Positions 48,811 through 57,568 of a stretch of 64,000 bases of DNA are shown here, one piece after another. Position 1 is the stretch's first letter. Every line of letters starts with the position of its first letter. The DNA comes from Kluyvera sp036759925 (GTDB taxonomy: Bacteria > Pseudomonadota > Gammaproteobacteria > Enterobacterales > Enterobacteriaceae). Location of the stretch: contig NZ_JAPKIB010000004.1 in assembly GCF_036759925.1 (NCBI RefSeq), positions 248,001-312,000 of the forward strand, read 5' to 3'. The notes beneath the pieces are model-generated. The model was not told where the DNA came from. It saw only the letters and a program-made list of their open reading frames with translations, and made no database searches. Both the position numbers and the translations under genes were made by a program.

Positions 48811-49230
48811 CTATTTAATACAATATGCTAACCTCTCACCAATATTTAAATTTTCTTTTTTATAGTAAAAAACAGTATCAAAATTAACGGATATTTTTTC
48901 CGCGACAACTTTAAATTTCAATTCAGAATCAGAATCAGAATCAGAATCAGAATCAGAATCAGAATAGAATTCCAGGACGGAAATGTCACTAGAATCATCA
49001 GCGTAAGTTGATGATTTAATAAACTCCTCATCAAGGCCACATGACCAATCCATAACACCACTAATATAAGATGGAACCTCCGCCATTATTTCCAGAGTAT
49101 GATAGTAAGAAAGATCGTCGCTTCCTACGATAATTAGTCGATTTCTTTCATAAAGGAAAACTGAGAAATCTAACCAACTCTCTTTCCAATTATGTTTTTT
49201 TATATCATCTATAATATCTTGCTCACTCAT
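48811..49230 (-). CDS. Putative immunity protein of a displaced Rhs toxin module
   Basis: A 139-residue acidic cytoplasmic protein (MSEQDIIDDIKKHNWKESWL). It has hydrophobic strands LDFSVFLYERNRLIIVGSDD and a Ser-Asp run near residues 91-102. Its ATG overlaps the stop of the preceding orphan toxin tip (ATGA), so the two are translationally coupled, as toxin and immunity genes are. No catalytic motif or known family was recognised, and the immunity role comes from context. The Ser-Asp run is encoded by a hexanucleotide repeat that could change length without breaking the frame. Confidence 0.6.
   Translation of the reverse strand: MSEQDIIDDIKKHNWKESWLDFSVFLYERNRLIIVGSDDLSYYHTLEIMAEVPSYISGVMDWSCGLDEEFIKSSTYADDSSDISVLEFYSDSDSDSDSDSDSELKFKVVAEKISVNFDTVFYYKKENLNIGERLAYCIK
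48925..48965. repeat. In-frame hexanucleotide tandem repeat (AGAATC)6
   Basis: Six perfect AGAATC units (48925-48960) plus a partial unit AGAAT lie inside the putative immunity gene. On the coding strand they read GATTCT, giving Asp-Ser repeats. Slippage would add or remove Asp-Ser pairs without a frameshift. Confidence 0.9.
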
Positions 49231-49349
49231 GGAATAATTCCTCCAGGTAATGGTATGTGCGTATCATTTGCAGCGCCAGGATTATAATTCGGACCATTCG
49301 GCTTCAAAACAGATGTATGATGCCAACTACCATAGATAAATTTACTCAT
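49227..49349 (-). pseudogene. Orphan C-terminal tip of a displaced toxin
   Basis: A 40-codon ORF, MSKFIYGSWHHTSVLKPNGP then NYNPGAANDTHIPLPGG and IIP. It looks like the very end of a secreted toxin: rich in Gly, Pro, His and Asn with no helix-forming start. Its stop overlaps the start of the next gene. No rhs core is attached upstream, and an in-frame stop lies ten codons before the ATG. This fits a displaced toxin tip that kept its cognate immunity gene. The toxin class is not recognised. Confidence 0.55.
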
Positions 49350-49454
49350 AAAATGGGAAGAGGTAATTTCTTAACTAGTTTTTGATTTGTTAAATTTCAA
49401 AAATGAAAATAAAATTACATGATGTGTTCATTCAAAAAATTTAAATGTTTATCA

Positions 49455-49862
49455 TTATTTAATCCGCTGTTTGTATTTCAGCCGTGCTTCTTTCCTCACA
49501 AATTCACTAGGATCATTGTCAGCCATTTCTTTTAAAATAGATGTTGGTAATTTTTTATTATAAGTTAATCTAACTCTAATCCCATCATCGGGATCTTTTG
49601 ATAACAGCAAATAAATATCAAAATCCAAAGGATATTTCGATGATATAGCATCCCTAACAATAGGATTTATATCTCTTGACAAAATATTAATTATTTCTTT
49701 TGGTATGGATTTGTTTCTTGCAACCCATACTTTCATATCATGATGATTTTCAATAAGGTCCATCCATACATCAAGAGGAGCCTCTTCTGTGGCCGCTCGG
49801 TTATACTCATCAGGAATATCACTATTTCTCAATGAAACAAATTCTGCGCTATTTTTTATCAT
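49455..49862 (-). CDS. Immunity protein with HEAT/variant-leucine-rich repeats, partner of the Rhs toxin
   Basis: A 135-residue helical repeat protein. Two copies of a repeat are visible: VWVARNKSIPKEIINILSRD followed by INPIVRDAIS, and VRLTYNKKLPTSILKEMADN followed by DPSEFVRKEA. Each has the pattern of HEAT-like or leucine-rich-variant repeats, a fold used by several immunity proteins. It starts nine bases after the rhs stop, the standard place for a cognate immunity gene. Protection against the Rhs tail is inferred. Base composition is as AT-rich as the rhs tail. Confidence 0.75.
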   Translation of the reverse strand: MIKNSAEFVSLRNSDIPDEYNRAATEEAPLDVWMDLIENHHDMKVWVARNKSIPKEIINILSRDINPIVRDAISSKYPLDFDIYLLLSKDPDDGIRVRLTYNKKLPTSILKEMADNDPSEFVRKEARLKYKQRIK

Positions 49863-49871
49863 GGCATTAAC

Positions 49872-52800
49872 TCACTTTATTCCTTTACAACCTTTTTTAG
49901 GGATACTTCGCCCCGTATTCCCTTTATGTTTATCAGGCATAAACTGACCATTTTCATCAGCATCTGCAATCCATTCTAGAGTGGTTGATGTTTCTCTATA
50001 TACTTTGTACGCAGACCCACCGTGCCCGGTAGTGTCTTTAGACCACCACAAACCTGTTCTTCCATCTTTATAATATTTCTCTTTAAAAGGACCACCTTGC
50101 AAAATAGCTGTAGTCTTATCGCCATCTATTTGCCAACCAGTTAATCCAAGAGGATCAATCCACATCAGCGGATTTTTGACATATGAGTATGGATTTATCC
50201 CGCCACGTAGCCCTATCGGGTCTGCACTGAGGTACTGCCCCGTCTCGCAATCATAGTACCGGAACCGGTTATAGTACAGCCCTGACTCCGCATCCTCATA
50301 CTGCCCCGGAAAGCGTAATCTGCATGAGAGGTTATCGTCGTTTGCTGCTTCTTCCCGGCCCCATAGCTGTTGTTTACCTCGCCAGATAATTTCGCCGTCT
50401 TCGGCCAGCAACTCCTGAATGCGACCCACCGTATCCGTCACCGCATAGTGCAGTTGTTCTTTCTCATAACGCGCCAGCGGCGTAAAACTTCCCTGCGCAT
50501 AAATCCAGCGAATGGCGTTTTCTTGTTCCGGTGTACCGTTGGTGTTAACCGGGATTTCTTCGGTTAGCTGGTCGCCGTTCCAGTGGAAGTCCGTTCCCGG
50601 CTTGTCGCGGTTGGTGCAGCGCTTGCTGATGCGTCTGCCGAACGGGTCGTATTGATATTCCCAGCGTTCGCCTTCCGGTGTTTCCAGTCCGGTCAGCTGG
50701 CTTCTGGCATCCCAGCGGTAACGCCACGTGAGCGGGCGGTAACCGCCTTTATCGACCCGTTTCTCCACCAGTCGCCCGTTAACATCGTATTTCCAGGTGA
50801 TGCCGTGTGCATTCACCACCTTCACAAACTTCCCTTCCTCCGGTTTGCCGGTCTCCGGGTTGATTCGGCTTGTCTGATACCGCCAGCCTTTGTGCTCCCG
50901 CGACACCACCCGGCCATGCAGTTGCTGCTGATGTGTCTCGCTCTCCAGCACCTCGTTCACCCAGGTCTGGCGTCGGGTGATATTCAGGTTCCTGTCGTAG
51001 GTGAAGCGCTCCTCACACATCTGCGTGTTGCCGCTGCCCGTCCAGGTGGCGTGGTTTATCTGGTCGTTCTTCGTCACGCTGTTGACCATCGTCCCGCGCA
51101 GCGAATCCGATATCATCGTCAGGTTATAGGCTTTGTCGTACAGCCACTGGCGTTGCAGGTCTTTGTTCCTGGCCTGCGGTTCTGCCTGACTTCCCGCGTG
51201 CTGCGTGGTCAGCATCCCCGTCTGCGTGTAGCCCTGCGTCTGGTAAAACCCGGTTTGGCTTTTTCTCGATATTTCCTGGCCGCGCAGGTCATATTCAAAA
51301 GTAAGCGGCGCATGGTCAGCTATCTGCCACGAAGTGAGTTCGCCCATAAGACCACGGGTAAAGCGTTCGGTAATCCCTGCGGTGGTACGCCGCGCCACCG
51401 TGTCCAGTTCAGCGTCGTGGCGGTATTCCGTCCGTCTGCCGTTAATGGTTTCGGCGGTTATCCGGCTGGCGTTATCGTATTCATAGGTGACAGTGGCATC
51501 GTCATTTTTCGCCTCCACCAGACGACACAGCGTGTCGAAACGGAAGGTGGTGGCACTGAGGATGTGGTTACTGTCGCTCTGGGTGACTTCTTCATCCGTC
51601 ACCTGGTCGGTCACGTTATAGCGGCGGTTCAGATGTGTACCGTCCGGGAAGGTGGTGCGGATACAGCGCCCGGCAGCATCGTATTCATAGGCCAGTGTGC
51701 GTCCGGTAAAATCGGTTTCGGCGACAAGCTGTCCGGCTTTGTCATACGTCAGCCGGTAACTTTCGCCTTCGGCGTTGGTGATGTCGGTCAGGCGGGTGAG
51801 TTTATCGTAGCGGCATTCCAGGCGTTCACCATCGGGACGGACCACCGCCGTCAGCAGGTCAAATGCGCCGTACTCATAGCGGGTGGTTTTACCCTCGCCA
51901 TCGGTGAAGCTTTCCGGCAGTTTTTCACTGTTCTGGCGCATCAGTTCTCGCACGCCATCGGGGCGGTTGATTTCTTCGATGCTGCCCAACTGTCCGGCAT
52001 GGGTTTTACTGTGGCGGAACTGTGTGGTGAATCCCAGAGGGTCTTTCATGCTCAGCAGACGACCCAGAATATCCTGTTCGGTCTGCGTCACCCCGCCATC
52101 CGGCGCGGTGGCTTCCAGTACCTGGTGCAGCGCATCGTGGCTCCAGCGCCAGGTGGCCCCGTTCGGCATAATTCGCGCCAGCAAATCACCCTGTTCGCTG
52201 TAGCTGAACTGCTGTTGGCGTCCCTGCGGGTCAGTCAGGCTGACCATACTACCGTGGTCGTCGTAAACCCATTGCCATATCTGATTACCCGGCAGCGTCA
52301 GCCGGGCTAATTGTCCGTTCTCGCTATAATCGTAAGACAGGCTGTAACCACCCGGCAGGGAAATCCGGCTGATATCGCCTTCACCGCTATAGTCATATGC
52401 CGTGGTGCGCCCCAGCGCGTCGGTGCGGGACTGAAGTTGAGTGTTCTCCCATACTGTGGTTTCTTCCCGTCCAAGCGGGTCGATACTGCGGGTGACCAGG
52501 CCATCCTCGTTGTACCAGTAACGGGTTTCGCCACCTTCGGCATCAATGTACGTGGTGCAGTGTTCTTGATCGTCATAGATAAAACGGTCGTCGTAATAGC
52601 CTTCCGTTGACAGCGTGCTGATGGCTCGACCTTGTGCGTCATAATGAATATCCACACAGGTTTTATCTGTATCCCGCCAGCGGGTCATAAACCCGTCCGG
52701 CATATACTCATGCCAGAGATGGGTGAACTGAAACGTGTCGCACTCTGCAAGATAGCCGTTGCTGTCGTAATGACAGGTCACAAGACGCTGGCGCTGTGGC

Positions 52801-54188
52801 GTTACCAGGTCGATACTCATCAGTTGCTGTTGCTGCCAACTGAGGGCCAGTATGTAGCCATCACTGTGGCAAATTTTCGTCAGCAGGTTATCTGCGCGGA
52901 GAAAATCAATCCGGTTGCCGTAGCGGTCGTGGATAGCTGACAGCAGGTATGTACCACGGTCTGTTGAGGTAAAAACCTGCGTCCGCTGTGAACGACGGTC
53001 AAAAACCCGCAGCTCCCCGGCCATGTCCCCTGATAACCGATAATACGCCTGGCGGGAATTGCTGATATTGCGGAAAATACCGTCCTGCGGAATACGGTAA
53101 TACAGTTCCACACCTTCATTGTCAGTAAAGTGCAGTGTGTCATCGTGTACCGTCAGTGAAACAGCCCATTCATCCGTCCATTTCGGGCCAAATATCCCTC
53201 CACTTCTGGCCTGTGAACGGTAAAAACGAGAAAGTGTCAGCGGCAGGGAACCCGGTAGAGAAAGCACACTAAAATGCTGGAGAAAATCGCCAGTTCCGAC
53301 GTCGATAGGTTCACCGCTCTTGGTACATTTATTTCCTTCTGCGCCTTTTCCCAGTCCTTCTCCGACTTTTTTTTCCCCCTTAACTATTCCTCCCTTAAGC
53401 TTCGCCGCCGCCTTCCTTGCCGCTTCCCTCGCTGCTTTTGCGGCTGCCTTTGCTGCAGCTTTTGCGGCCTTTGCCGCTTTGGCTGCCAGCTTTGCAGCAT
53501 CTTTTGCCGACATTTTCCCGACAGCCTTTGCTCCCTTCACCGCCATCGACGCTGCCTTCGCCGCATCCCCGACACCCGGTACTGCCGCCACCAGTGACAT
53601 CGCCGCCTCAGCGTAATTCCCACGCGCTGCGCTGATGCCCGCGTTTGCCAGGTCTGCCAGACTACCCACCACCGGAATAAATCCCGCGATATCCAGTCCT
53701 GTCTGTAACCAGTCCAGCCATCCGCCGCCTTCTTCCTCTTCTTCCTCCTCCGTTTCCGGTTCGTCCGGCGGATCCGCTTCTTCTGCCGGAACCCCGCCCG
53801 GTGGCGGCTGACCCACTATCAACCCGATAGTGTTCCTGTTGTTCATCCAGAACTCATCGTTATGCCGCAGCATGGGTTTGCCGCCAAAGAATACCGTTTC
53901 ACTGTGTCCCAGAGGTTCGCACACATCACCGACGGTACCGCTGCTTACGCCTTTTGCCGCCCCCGGCGAATCGCCGATGGTCTGCGGGATTTTGCTCTGG
54001 TCCAGCACCACTGCCGGGCAGCCGTTAAGTTTAACTGACGCTACCACCATGACCGCCGTACCCATATTCGCCGTGACAGGGTAGGGGACGGGCGGGGTGG
54101 AATCGCCGCGTGGCGTTTTACATACGTCCGGTTTGGTGCTGACAACTTTCCAGTCGCCGCTCTGACGTGCGGTATAGTTATCGGCCAT
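49872..54188 (-). CDS. Type VI secretion Rhs effector with PAAR-like N-terminus and variable toxin tail
   Basis: A 1438-residue effector. Residues 20-130 form a DUF4150 PAAR-like tip domain (LGHSETVFFGGKPMLRHNDE). An acidic run of seven Glu, a hydrophobic stretch (LDIAGFIPVVGSLADLANAG) and an Ala/Lys-rich segment (about 215-290) follow. The YD-repeat shell (about 320-1330) closes with DPIGLRGGINPYSYVKNPL and IDPLGL. The last 87 residues are the toxin: WWSKDTTGHGGSAYKVY, then DADENGQFMPDKHKGNTG; His38, Lys44 and His70 (tail numbering) are likely catalytic or binding residues. The class is not certain; a small nuclease is plausible. The tail is AT-rich relative to the core. vgrG and the DUF2169 gene lie upstream. 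Confidence 0.88.
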   Translation of the reverse strand: MADNYTARQSGDWKVVSTKPDVCKTPRGDSTPPVPYPVTANMGTAVMVVASVKLNGCPAVVLDQSKIPQTIGDSPGAAKGVSSGTVGDVCEPLGHSETVFFGGKPMLRHNDEFWMNNRNTIGLIVGQPPPGGVPAEEADPPDEPETEEEEEEEGGGWLDWLQTGLDIAGFIPVVGSLADLANAGISAARGNYAEAAMSLVAAVPGVGDAAKAASMAVKGAKAVGKMSAKDAAKLAAKAAKAAKAAAKAAAKAAREAARKAAAKLKGGIVKGEKKVGEGLGKGAEGNKCTKSGEPIDVGTGDFLQHFSVLSLPGSLPLTLSRFYRSQARSGGIFGPKWTDEWAVSLTVHDDTLHFTDNEGVELYYRIPQDGIFRNISNSRQAYYRLSGDMAGELRVFDRRSQRTQVFTSTDRGTYLLSAIHDRYGNRIDFLRADNLLTKICHSDGYILALSWQQQQLMSIDLVTPQRQRLVTCHYDSNGYLAECDTFQFTHLWHEYMPDGFMTRWRDTDKTCVDIHYDAQGRAISTLSTEGYYDDRFIYDDQEHCTTYIDAEGGETRYWYNEDGLVTRSIDPLGREETTVWENTQLQSRTDALGRTTAYDYSGEGDISRISLPGGYSLSYDYSENGQLARLTLPGNQIWQWVYDDHGSMVSLTDPQGRQQQFSYSEQGDLLARIMPNGATWRWSHDALHQVLEATAPDGGVTQTEQDILGRLLSMKDPLGFTTQFRHSKTHAGQLGSIEEINRPDGVRELMRQNSEKLPESFTDGEGKTTRYEYGAFDLLTAVVRPDGERLECRYDKLTRLTDITNAEGESYRLTYDKAGQLVAETDFTGRTLAYEYDAAGRCIRTTFPDGTHLNRRYNVTDQVTDEEVTQSDSNHILSATTFRFDTLCRLVEAKNDDATVTYEYDNASRITAETINGRRTEYRHDAELDTVARRTTAGITERFTRGLMGELTSWQIADHAPLTFEYDLRGQEISRKSQTGFYQTQGYTQTGMLTTQHAGSQAEPQARNKDLQRQWLYDKAYNLTMISDSLRGTMVNSVTKNDQINHATWTGSGNTQMCEERFTYDRNLNITRRQTWVNEVLESETHQQQLHGRVVSREHKGWRYQTSRINPETGKPEEGKFVKVVNAHGITWKYDVNGRLVEKRVDKGGYRPLTWRYRWDARSQLTGLETPEGERWEYQYDPFGRRISKRCTNRDKPGTDFHWNGDQLTEEIPVNTNGTPEQENAIRWIYAQGSFTPLARYEKEQLHYAVTDTVGRIQELLAEDGEIIWRGKQQLWGREEAANDDNLSCRLRFPGQYEDAESGLYYNRFRYYDCETGQYLSADPIGLRGGINPYSYVKNPLMWIDPLGLTGWQIDGDKTTAILQGGPFKEKYYKDGRTGLWWSKDTTGHGGSAYKVYRETSTTLEWIADADENGQFMPDKHKGNTGRSIPKKGCKGIK

Positions 54189-54190
54189 CC

Positions 54191-55372
54191 TTATGCACTC
54201 CTTGTCCGGTATCTCGCTTCCAGCACACGTATCGGTGGTGTGTTACCTGGCAGCAGAAAACGCCAGGTCAGTGCCACGGTCAGCATGTCAGTATTGATTT
54301 CCAGTGTGTCCAGCAGCATCGGCAACGGTAAACGGTGTCCGCTCATGGCGCGGATCAGCAGGCGAGCCTGGTGTGCTGGCAGGGAGAAGCGAATATCGCC
54401 CTCCGGGCGGAACCCTGTTAGCACAAACTCGCCGCCGGGCAGCGGAAAGGGGATGCGCTGGTCATCCGGGGCGCAGTTCCAGTAGTTGAAATCAAAATCA
54501 TCCGGCAGGTCAGGGTGCTGTGTTTCCAGCCACTCCTGGTCATAGGTTCCCGCTAGAGGCAGACGCGGCAACCAGGCGCGGCCTATCACGCCAAACCCCG
54601 CAGGCTGGTATTCCGGGGCAAACCAGTCGCCATGCCCGTTAAGGCAGTCAGTAAACTGTTTCAGGGTGAACGGGCTGTCTACCGCAATAATACGCGGTGC
54701 TTCCACCTCTCGGCATTCACCAGCCCGCAGATACCATGCCTGCGTATACCCAAGTCCCAGCGGATTGACCGGGCAGGCCATATGTGCCAGCGGCGGGTTA
54801 TCCGGCTCCGGGTGTTCACGCCGCTGTTCGTCGGTAAGACGGTATTCTTCCGGGATGCGGTCAGCATCGTCGCTGTCGGCTTCGATGCGGCATTCACCGC
54901 CAAAGGCGTAACGGTAGTCCAGCGGCAGGGAGGTGAACGGCTCAGGCTCTGTTTCGTACCATTGACCGGTTAGCGGCTGTTGCCGGAAAAACCGTCTGCC
55001 GGTTATCCGCAGCTTTTTATCTATCAGCACTTCACCTGTCGATGAGCGCATCAGTAAACCCGCCGTTATCTCCGGTACGGCGATGCCATCCGGCGTATAC
55101 GCCGTGCCGTTAATAATGATGTCACAGGCGGGTTTGAGGGGGGCGAGGTCGCTTTCACGCAGTACCGGAGACAGGTTGATTTCTCCGGCATATTCATCTT
55201 CCACGCACAGGGGGAGCACCGGGTTTTCCATCAACTGAGCCTGCCACTGACCTTCAGCATCCTGTATCAGCCGGAAGCCTGTTTTCATAGCAACCACACA
55301 ATGACGCTCGTTGTGTTTGTCATCCATTGCGTACTGCATCACTGAAAAGGGCGTCAGATTACGAAATTCCAT
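54191..55372 (-). CDS. DUF2169 adaptor protein of type VI secretion
   Basis: A 393-residue soluble protein of the DUF2169 family, chaperone/adaptors that load PAAR-domain effectors onto VgrG. Visible family blocks are MEFRNLTPFSVMQYAMDDK at the start and LPLDYRYAFGGECRIEADSD with NPLGLGYTQAWY in the middle. It lies between vgrG and rhs with gaps of 10 and 2 bases, which matches a role in attaching this Rhs effector. No signal peptide. Confidence 0.85.
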   Translation of the reverse strand: MEFRNLTPFSVMQYAMDDKHNERHCVVAMKTGFRLIQDAEGQWQAQLMENPVLPLCVEDEYAGEINLSPVLRESDLAPLKPACDIIINGTAYTPDGIAVPEITAGLLMRSSTGEVLIDKKLRITGRRFFRQQPLTGQWYETEPEPFTSLPLDYRYAFGGECRIEADSDDADRIPEEYRLTDEQRREHPEPDNPPLAHMACPVNPLGLGYTQAWYLRAGECREVEAPRIIAVDSPFTLKQFTDCLNGHGDWFAPEYQPAGFGVIGRAWLPRLPLAGTYDQEWLETQHPDLPDDFDFNYWNCAPDDQRIPFPLPGGEFVLTGFRPEGDIRFSLPAHQARLLIRAMSGHRLPLPMLLDTLEINTDMLTVALTWRFLLPGNTPPIRVLEARYRTRSA

Positions 55373-55382
55373 GTTTTACGCC

Positions 55383-57371
55383 TCAGTTAATGAATACGTC
55401 TTTGCCTTTGATACTGGCTGGTCCGGTGGCAGTAAATTCAAACTCTGTGCCTCTGATCGTCACTTTCCCGCCGCTTTCCAGTGTGATGGCGCTGGCACCG
55501 CATATCAGTTCGATTTTGTCGCCGGATTTAACAAGTGTTTCGTGGTCCACATCGAGTTTATAGTTCTTTTCCACCCTCACTTTTTGGGACTTTTTCACGG
55601 TCTCAATATCTTCGCCAGTGATGATTGTCTTCTGATCTCCTCCAACGTTTTTCTCGCGTTTTTCTTTTACGCTAACAGTTTGATTATTCAGAACGGTAAT
55701 CGTCTGATCGTTGGCAACGGTGACCTTCTGGTCATGCCCACCTTCTTTCTTACTACCCACATTGATCGTTTGACCCACAACGATGGTGACCGTCTGGTTA
55801 TTCTTCACCGTTTCGTTATGGTCGTGGTCAACCGTTGTAGTCTTGTCATGCAACACCTCAGTCTGCATATCCTTCTGCGCGTGCATGTAAATTTGTTCTT
55901 TCGAGGTGGCATCTTCAAAGCGCAGTTCGTTAAAGCCATCACCTTTGTAGGTTTTTGAGCGGATGGTCATCTGCGTTTTGGTGCCCGGCAGGCTACCTGG
56001 AGAACGGTTATCCTGATGATAGGTACGCCCTATGACGATCGGCTGATCCGGATCGCCGTTGAGGAAATCCACTATCACTTCCTGCCCTACGCGTGGGATC
56101 GCCAGGTTGCCAAAACCTGCTCCCGCCCACGCTTGAGATACGCGGACCCAGCAGGAACTGTCTTCACTACTTTTGGGGCGGTTTCTGTCCCAGTGAAATT
56201 TCACCCGCACCCGACCATGTTCATCACAGAAGATTTCTTCTCCGTCAGGGCCAGTCACGATAGCGCTTTGTGGACCATCAACTTTAGGCTTGGACAAGGG
56301 TGAAGGTCGCCAGGTCCGGTCTGCCGGAATTGCGGTGAATTGATTATCCAGCGTTGTGCCGTCACCCTGGCTGCCGTGCAGAGCCTGCGGTTGATCCCCT
56401 GTCAGAATGCTACTGACAATCTGCCATTCCTTGTTCAGGGTTTCCTGCGGGTGTTTTGCTAGTGTGAAACGATTTCCTGGCCACAACCGAGGAGAATTAC
56501 TGGAGCCAGTGGCGGTTTCCGCATTGTTGCGCAGACCGTCCATCTGATAGCGGGTAAAATCCTGTCCGTGCTGTTCATCCTTAAAACGTCCGGGATAATC
56601 AAAAATTTCATATTGCGAGAGCTGATTATTCAGATTCTCGCCCTTACGGGTATATTGCCCGGGCCAGCCTGGAACCTTAAAGGTATAGTCCTGACTTATA
56701 ACTGATGAAGGGCGTACATTTGCCCCATAGTGAAATACACTGATGCAGTCAGTTGTAACACCAGCCTGAATATTCGGGTTAAAAGGCAGAAACAGGTCAC
56801 TTTTCCCAAGCCCCGCCACATCGTCGCACAATGTGAGCTTTTGGTCAGAACCCTCTGGTTTGTCAAAAAAGAAAATACCTTCTTCAGACCATAACCGCGT
56901 CAAAAATGCCAGGTCTGATTCGCCATACTGTACGCAGAACTCACGGGAGGCATGATTGGTTTTAAAATTGAATGTCCAGTCGGTTACGCCGTTTTCGTTC
57001 AGCAGAGTCGTTGAGATGGCCTTAATATTCTGTTGCTGAAAGATACGGAAATTTTTTCGCAGGTCGCAACGCCATAAGGGGGGCTGGATGCGCAGGCGGT
57101 ATTGCATCTGCCAGTCATTGTTCTCTTTCATTCCAAAGGCGGATACCACTCCACTGATGAAGCGAAGCGCTTTGGGTCCCTGCCAGATAGTCAGCGTGGC
57201 CTTTTTTTCCAGTAAATTCTTTGCTTCCTGGTTAAACGATTTGCTGGCAACATCAACCTCCAGCACAAACGGGCTGGAATTATTTTGTATTAACCAGAAG
57301 CTTACGACAGCAAAAACACCGGACTCCTGACCATCCACTTTCAGTGTAAAACGCAACCCACTTAGCGACAT
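55383..57371 (-). CDS. vgrG: Type VI secretion spike protein VgrG (TssI)
   Basis: A 662-residue spike protein with a gp27-like N-terminal base (1-380; FCVQYGESDLAFLTRLWSEE), a gp5 OB-fold (EIFCDEHGRVRVKFHWDR; RVSQAWAGAGFG; GQEVIVDFLNGDPDQPI) and a C-terminal beta-helix of valine/threonine-rich repeats ending KDVFIN. No extra C-terminal effector domain is attached, so its cargo is likely the Rhs protein via the DUF2169 adaptor. GGAGGGGG lies upstream of the ATG. Confidence 0.95.
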   Translation of the reverse strand: MSLSGLRFTLKVDGQESGVFAVVSFWLIQNNSSPFVLEVDVASKSFNQEAKNLLEKKATLTIWQGPKALRFISGVVSAFGMKENNDWQMQYRLRIQPPLWRCDLRKNFRIFQQQNIKAISTTLLNENGVTDWTFNFKTNHASREFCVQYGESDLAFLTRLWSEEGIFFFDKPEGSDQKLTLCDDVAGLGKSDLFLPFNPNIQAGVTTDCISVFHYGANVRPSSVISQDYTFKVPGWPGQYTRKGENLNNQLSQYEIFDYPGRFKDEQHGQDFTRYQMDGLRNNAETATGSSNSPRLWPGNRFTLAKHPQETLNKEWQIVSSILTGDQPQALHGSQGDGTTLDNQFTAIPADRTWRPSPLSKPKVDGPQSAIVTGPDGEEIFCDEHGRVRVKFHWDRNRPKSSEDSSCWVRVSQAWAGAGFGNLAIPRVGQEVIVDFLNGDPDQPIVIGRTYHQDNRSPGSLPGTKTQMTIRSKTYKGDGFNELRFEDATSKEQIYMHAQKDMQTEVLHDKTTTVDHDHNETVKNNQTVTIVVGQTINVGSKKEGGHDQKVTVANDQTITVLNNQTVSVKEKREKNVGGDQKTIITGEDIETVKKSQKVRVEKNYKLDVDHETLVKSGDKIELICGASAITLESGGKVTIRGTEFEFTATGPASIKGKDVFIN

Positions 57372-57568
57372 AACCCCCTCCCTTGTGTGTCAATCTGAAT
57401 GCTGTAGCAGTACGGCGTTAGGTTCTCTTTTAGGAACGCCTCCGCCGAAGTTTCCGGCGTCCGCCATCTCCCGTATGTAAAAAGTAACTCGGTACTGACA
57501 CAACTTGCTTCGCGGTGATATGACCAAACAGCATTCCACCCTTGAGGCAGAATGCTGTGGATTTACTC

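Noticed and set aside
48925..48965. Possible CRISPR array
   Set aside because: The units are contiguous hexamers without spacers, inside a coding frame.
50583..52310. A 575-codon ORF on the plus strand inside rhs
   Set aside because: It is antisense to the YD-repeat region, whose repeated sequence gives long open frames; the rhs frame is complete and has all family motifs.
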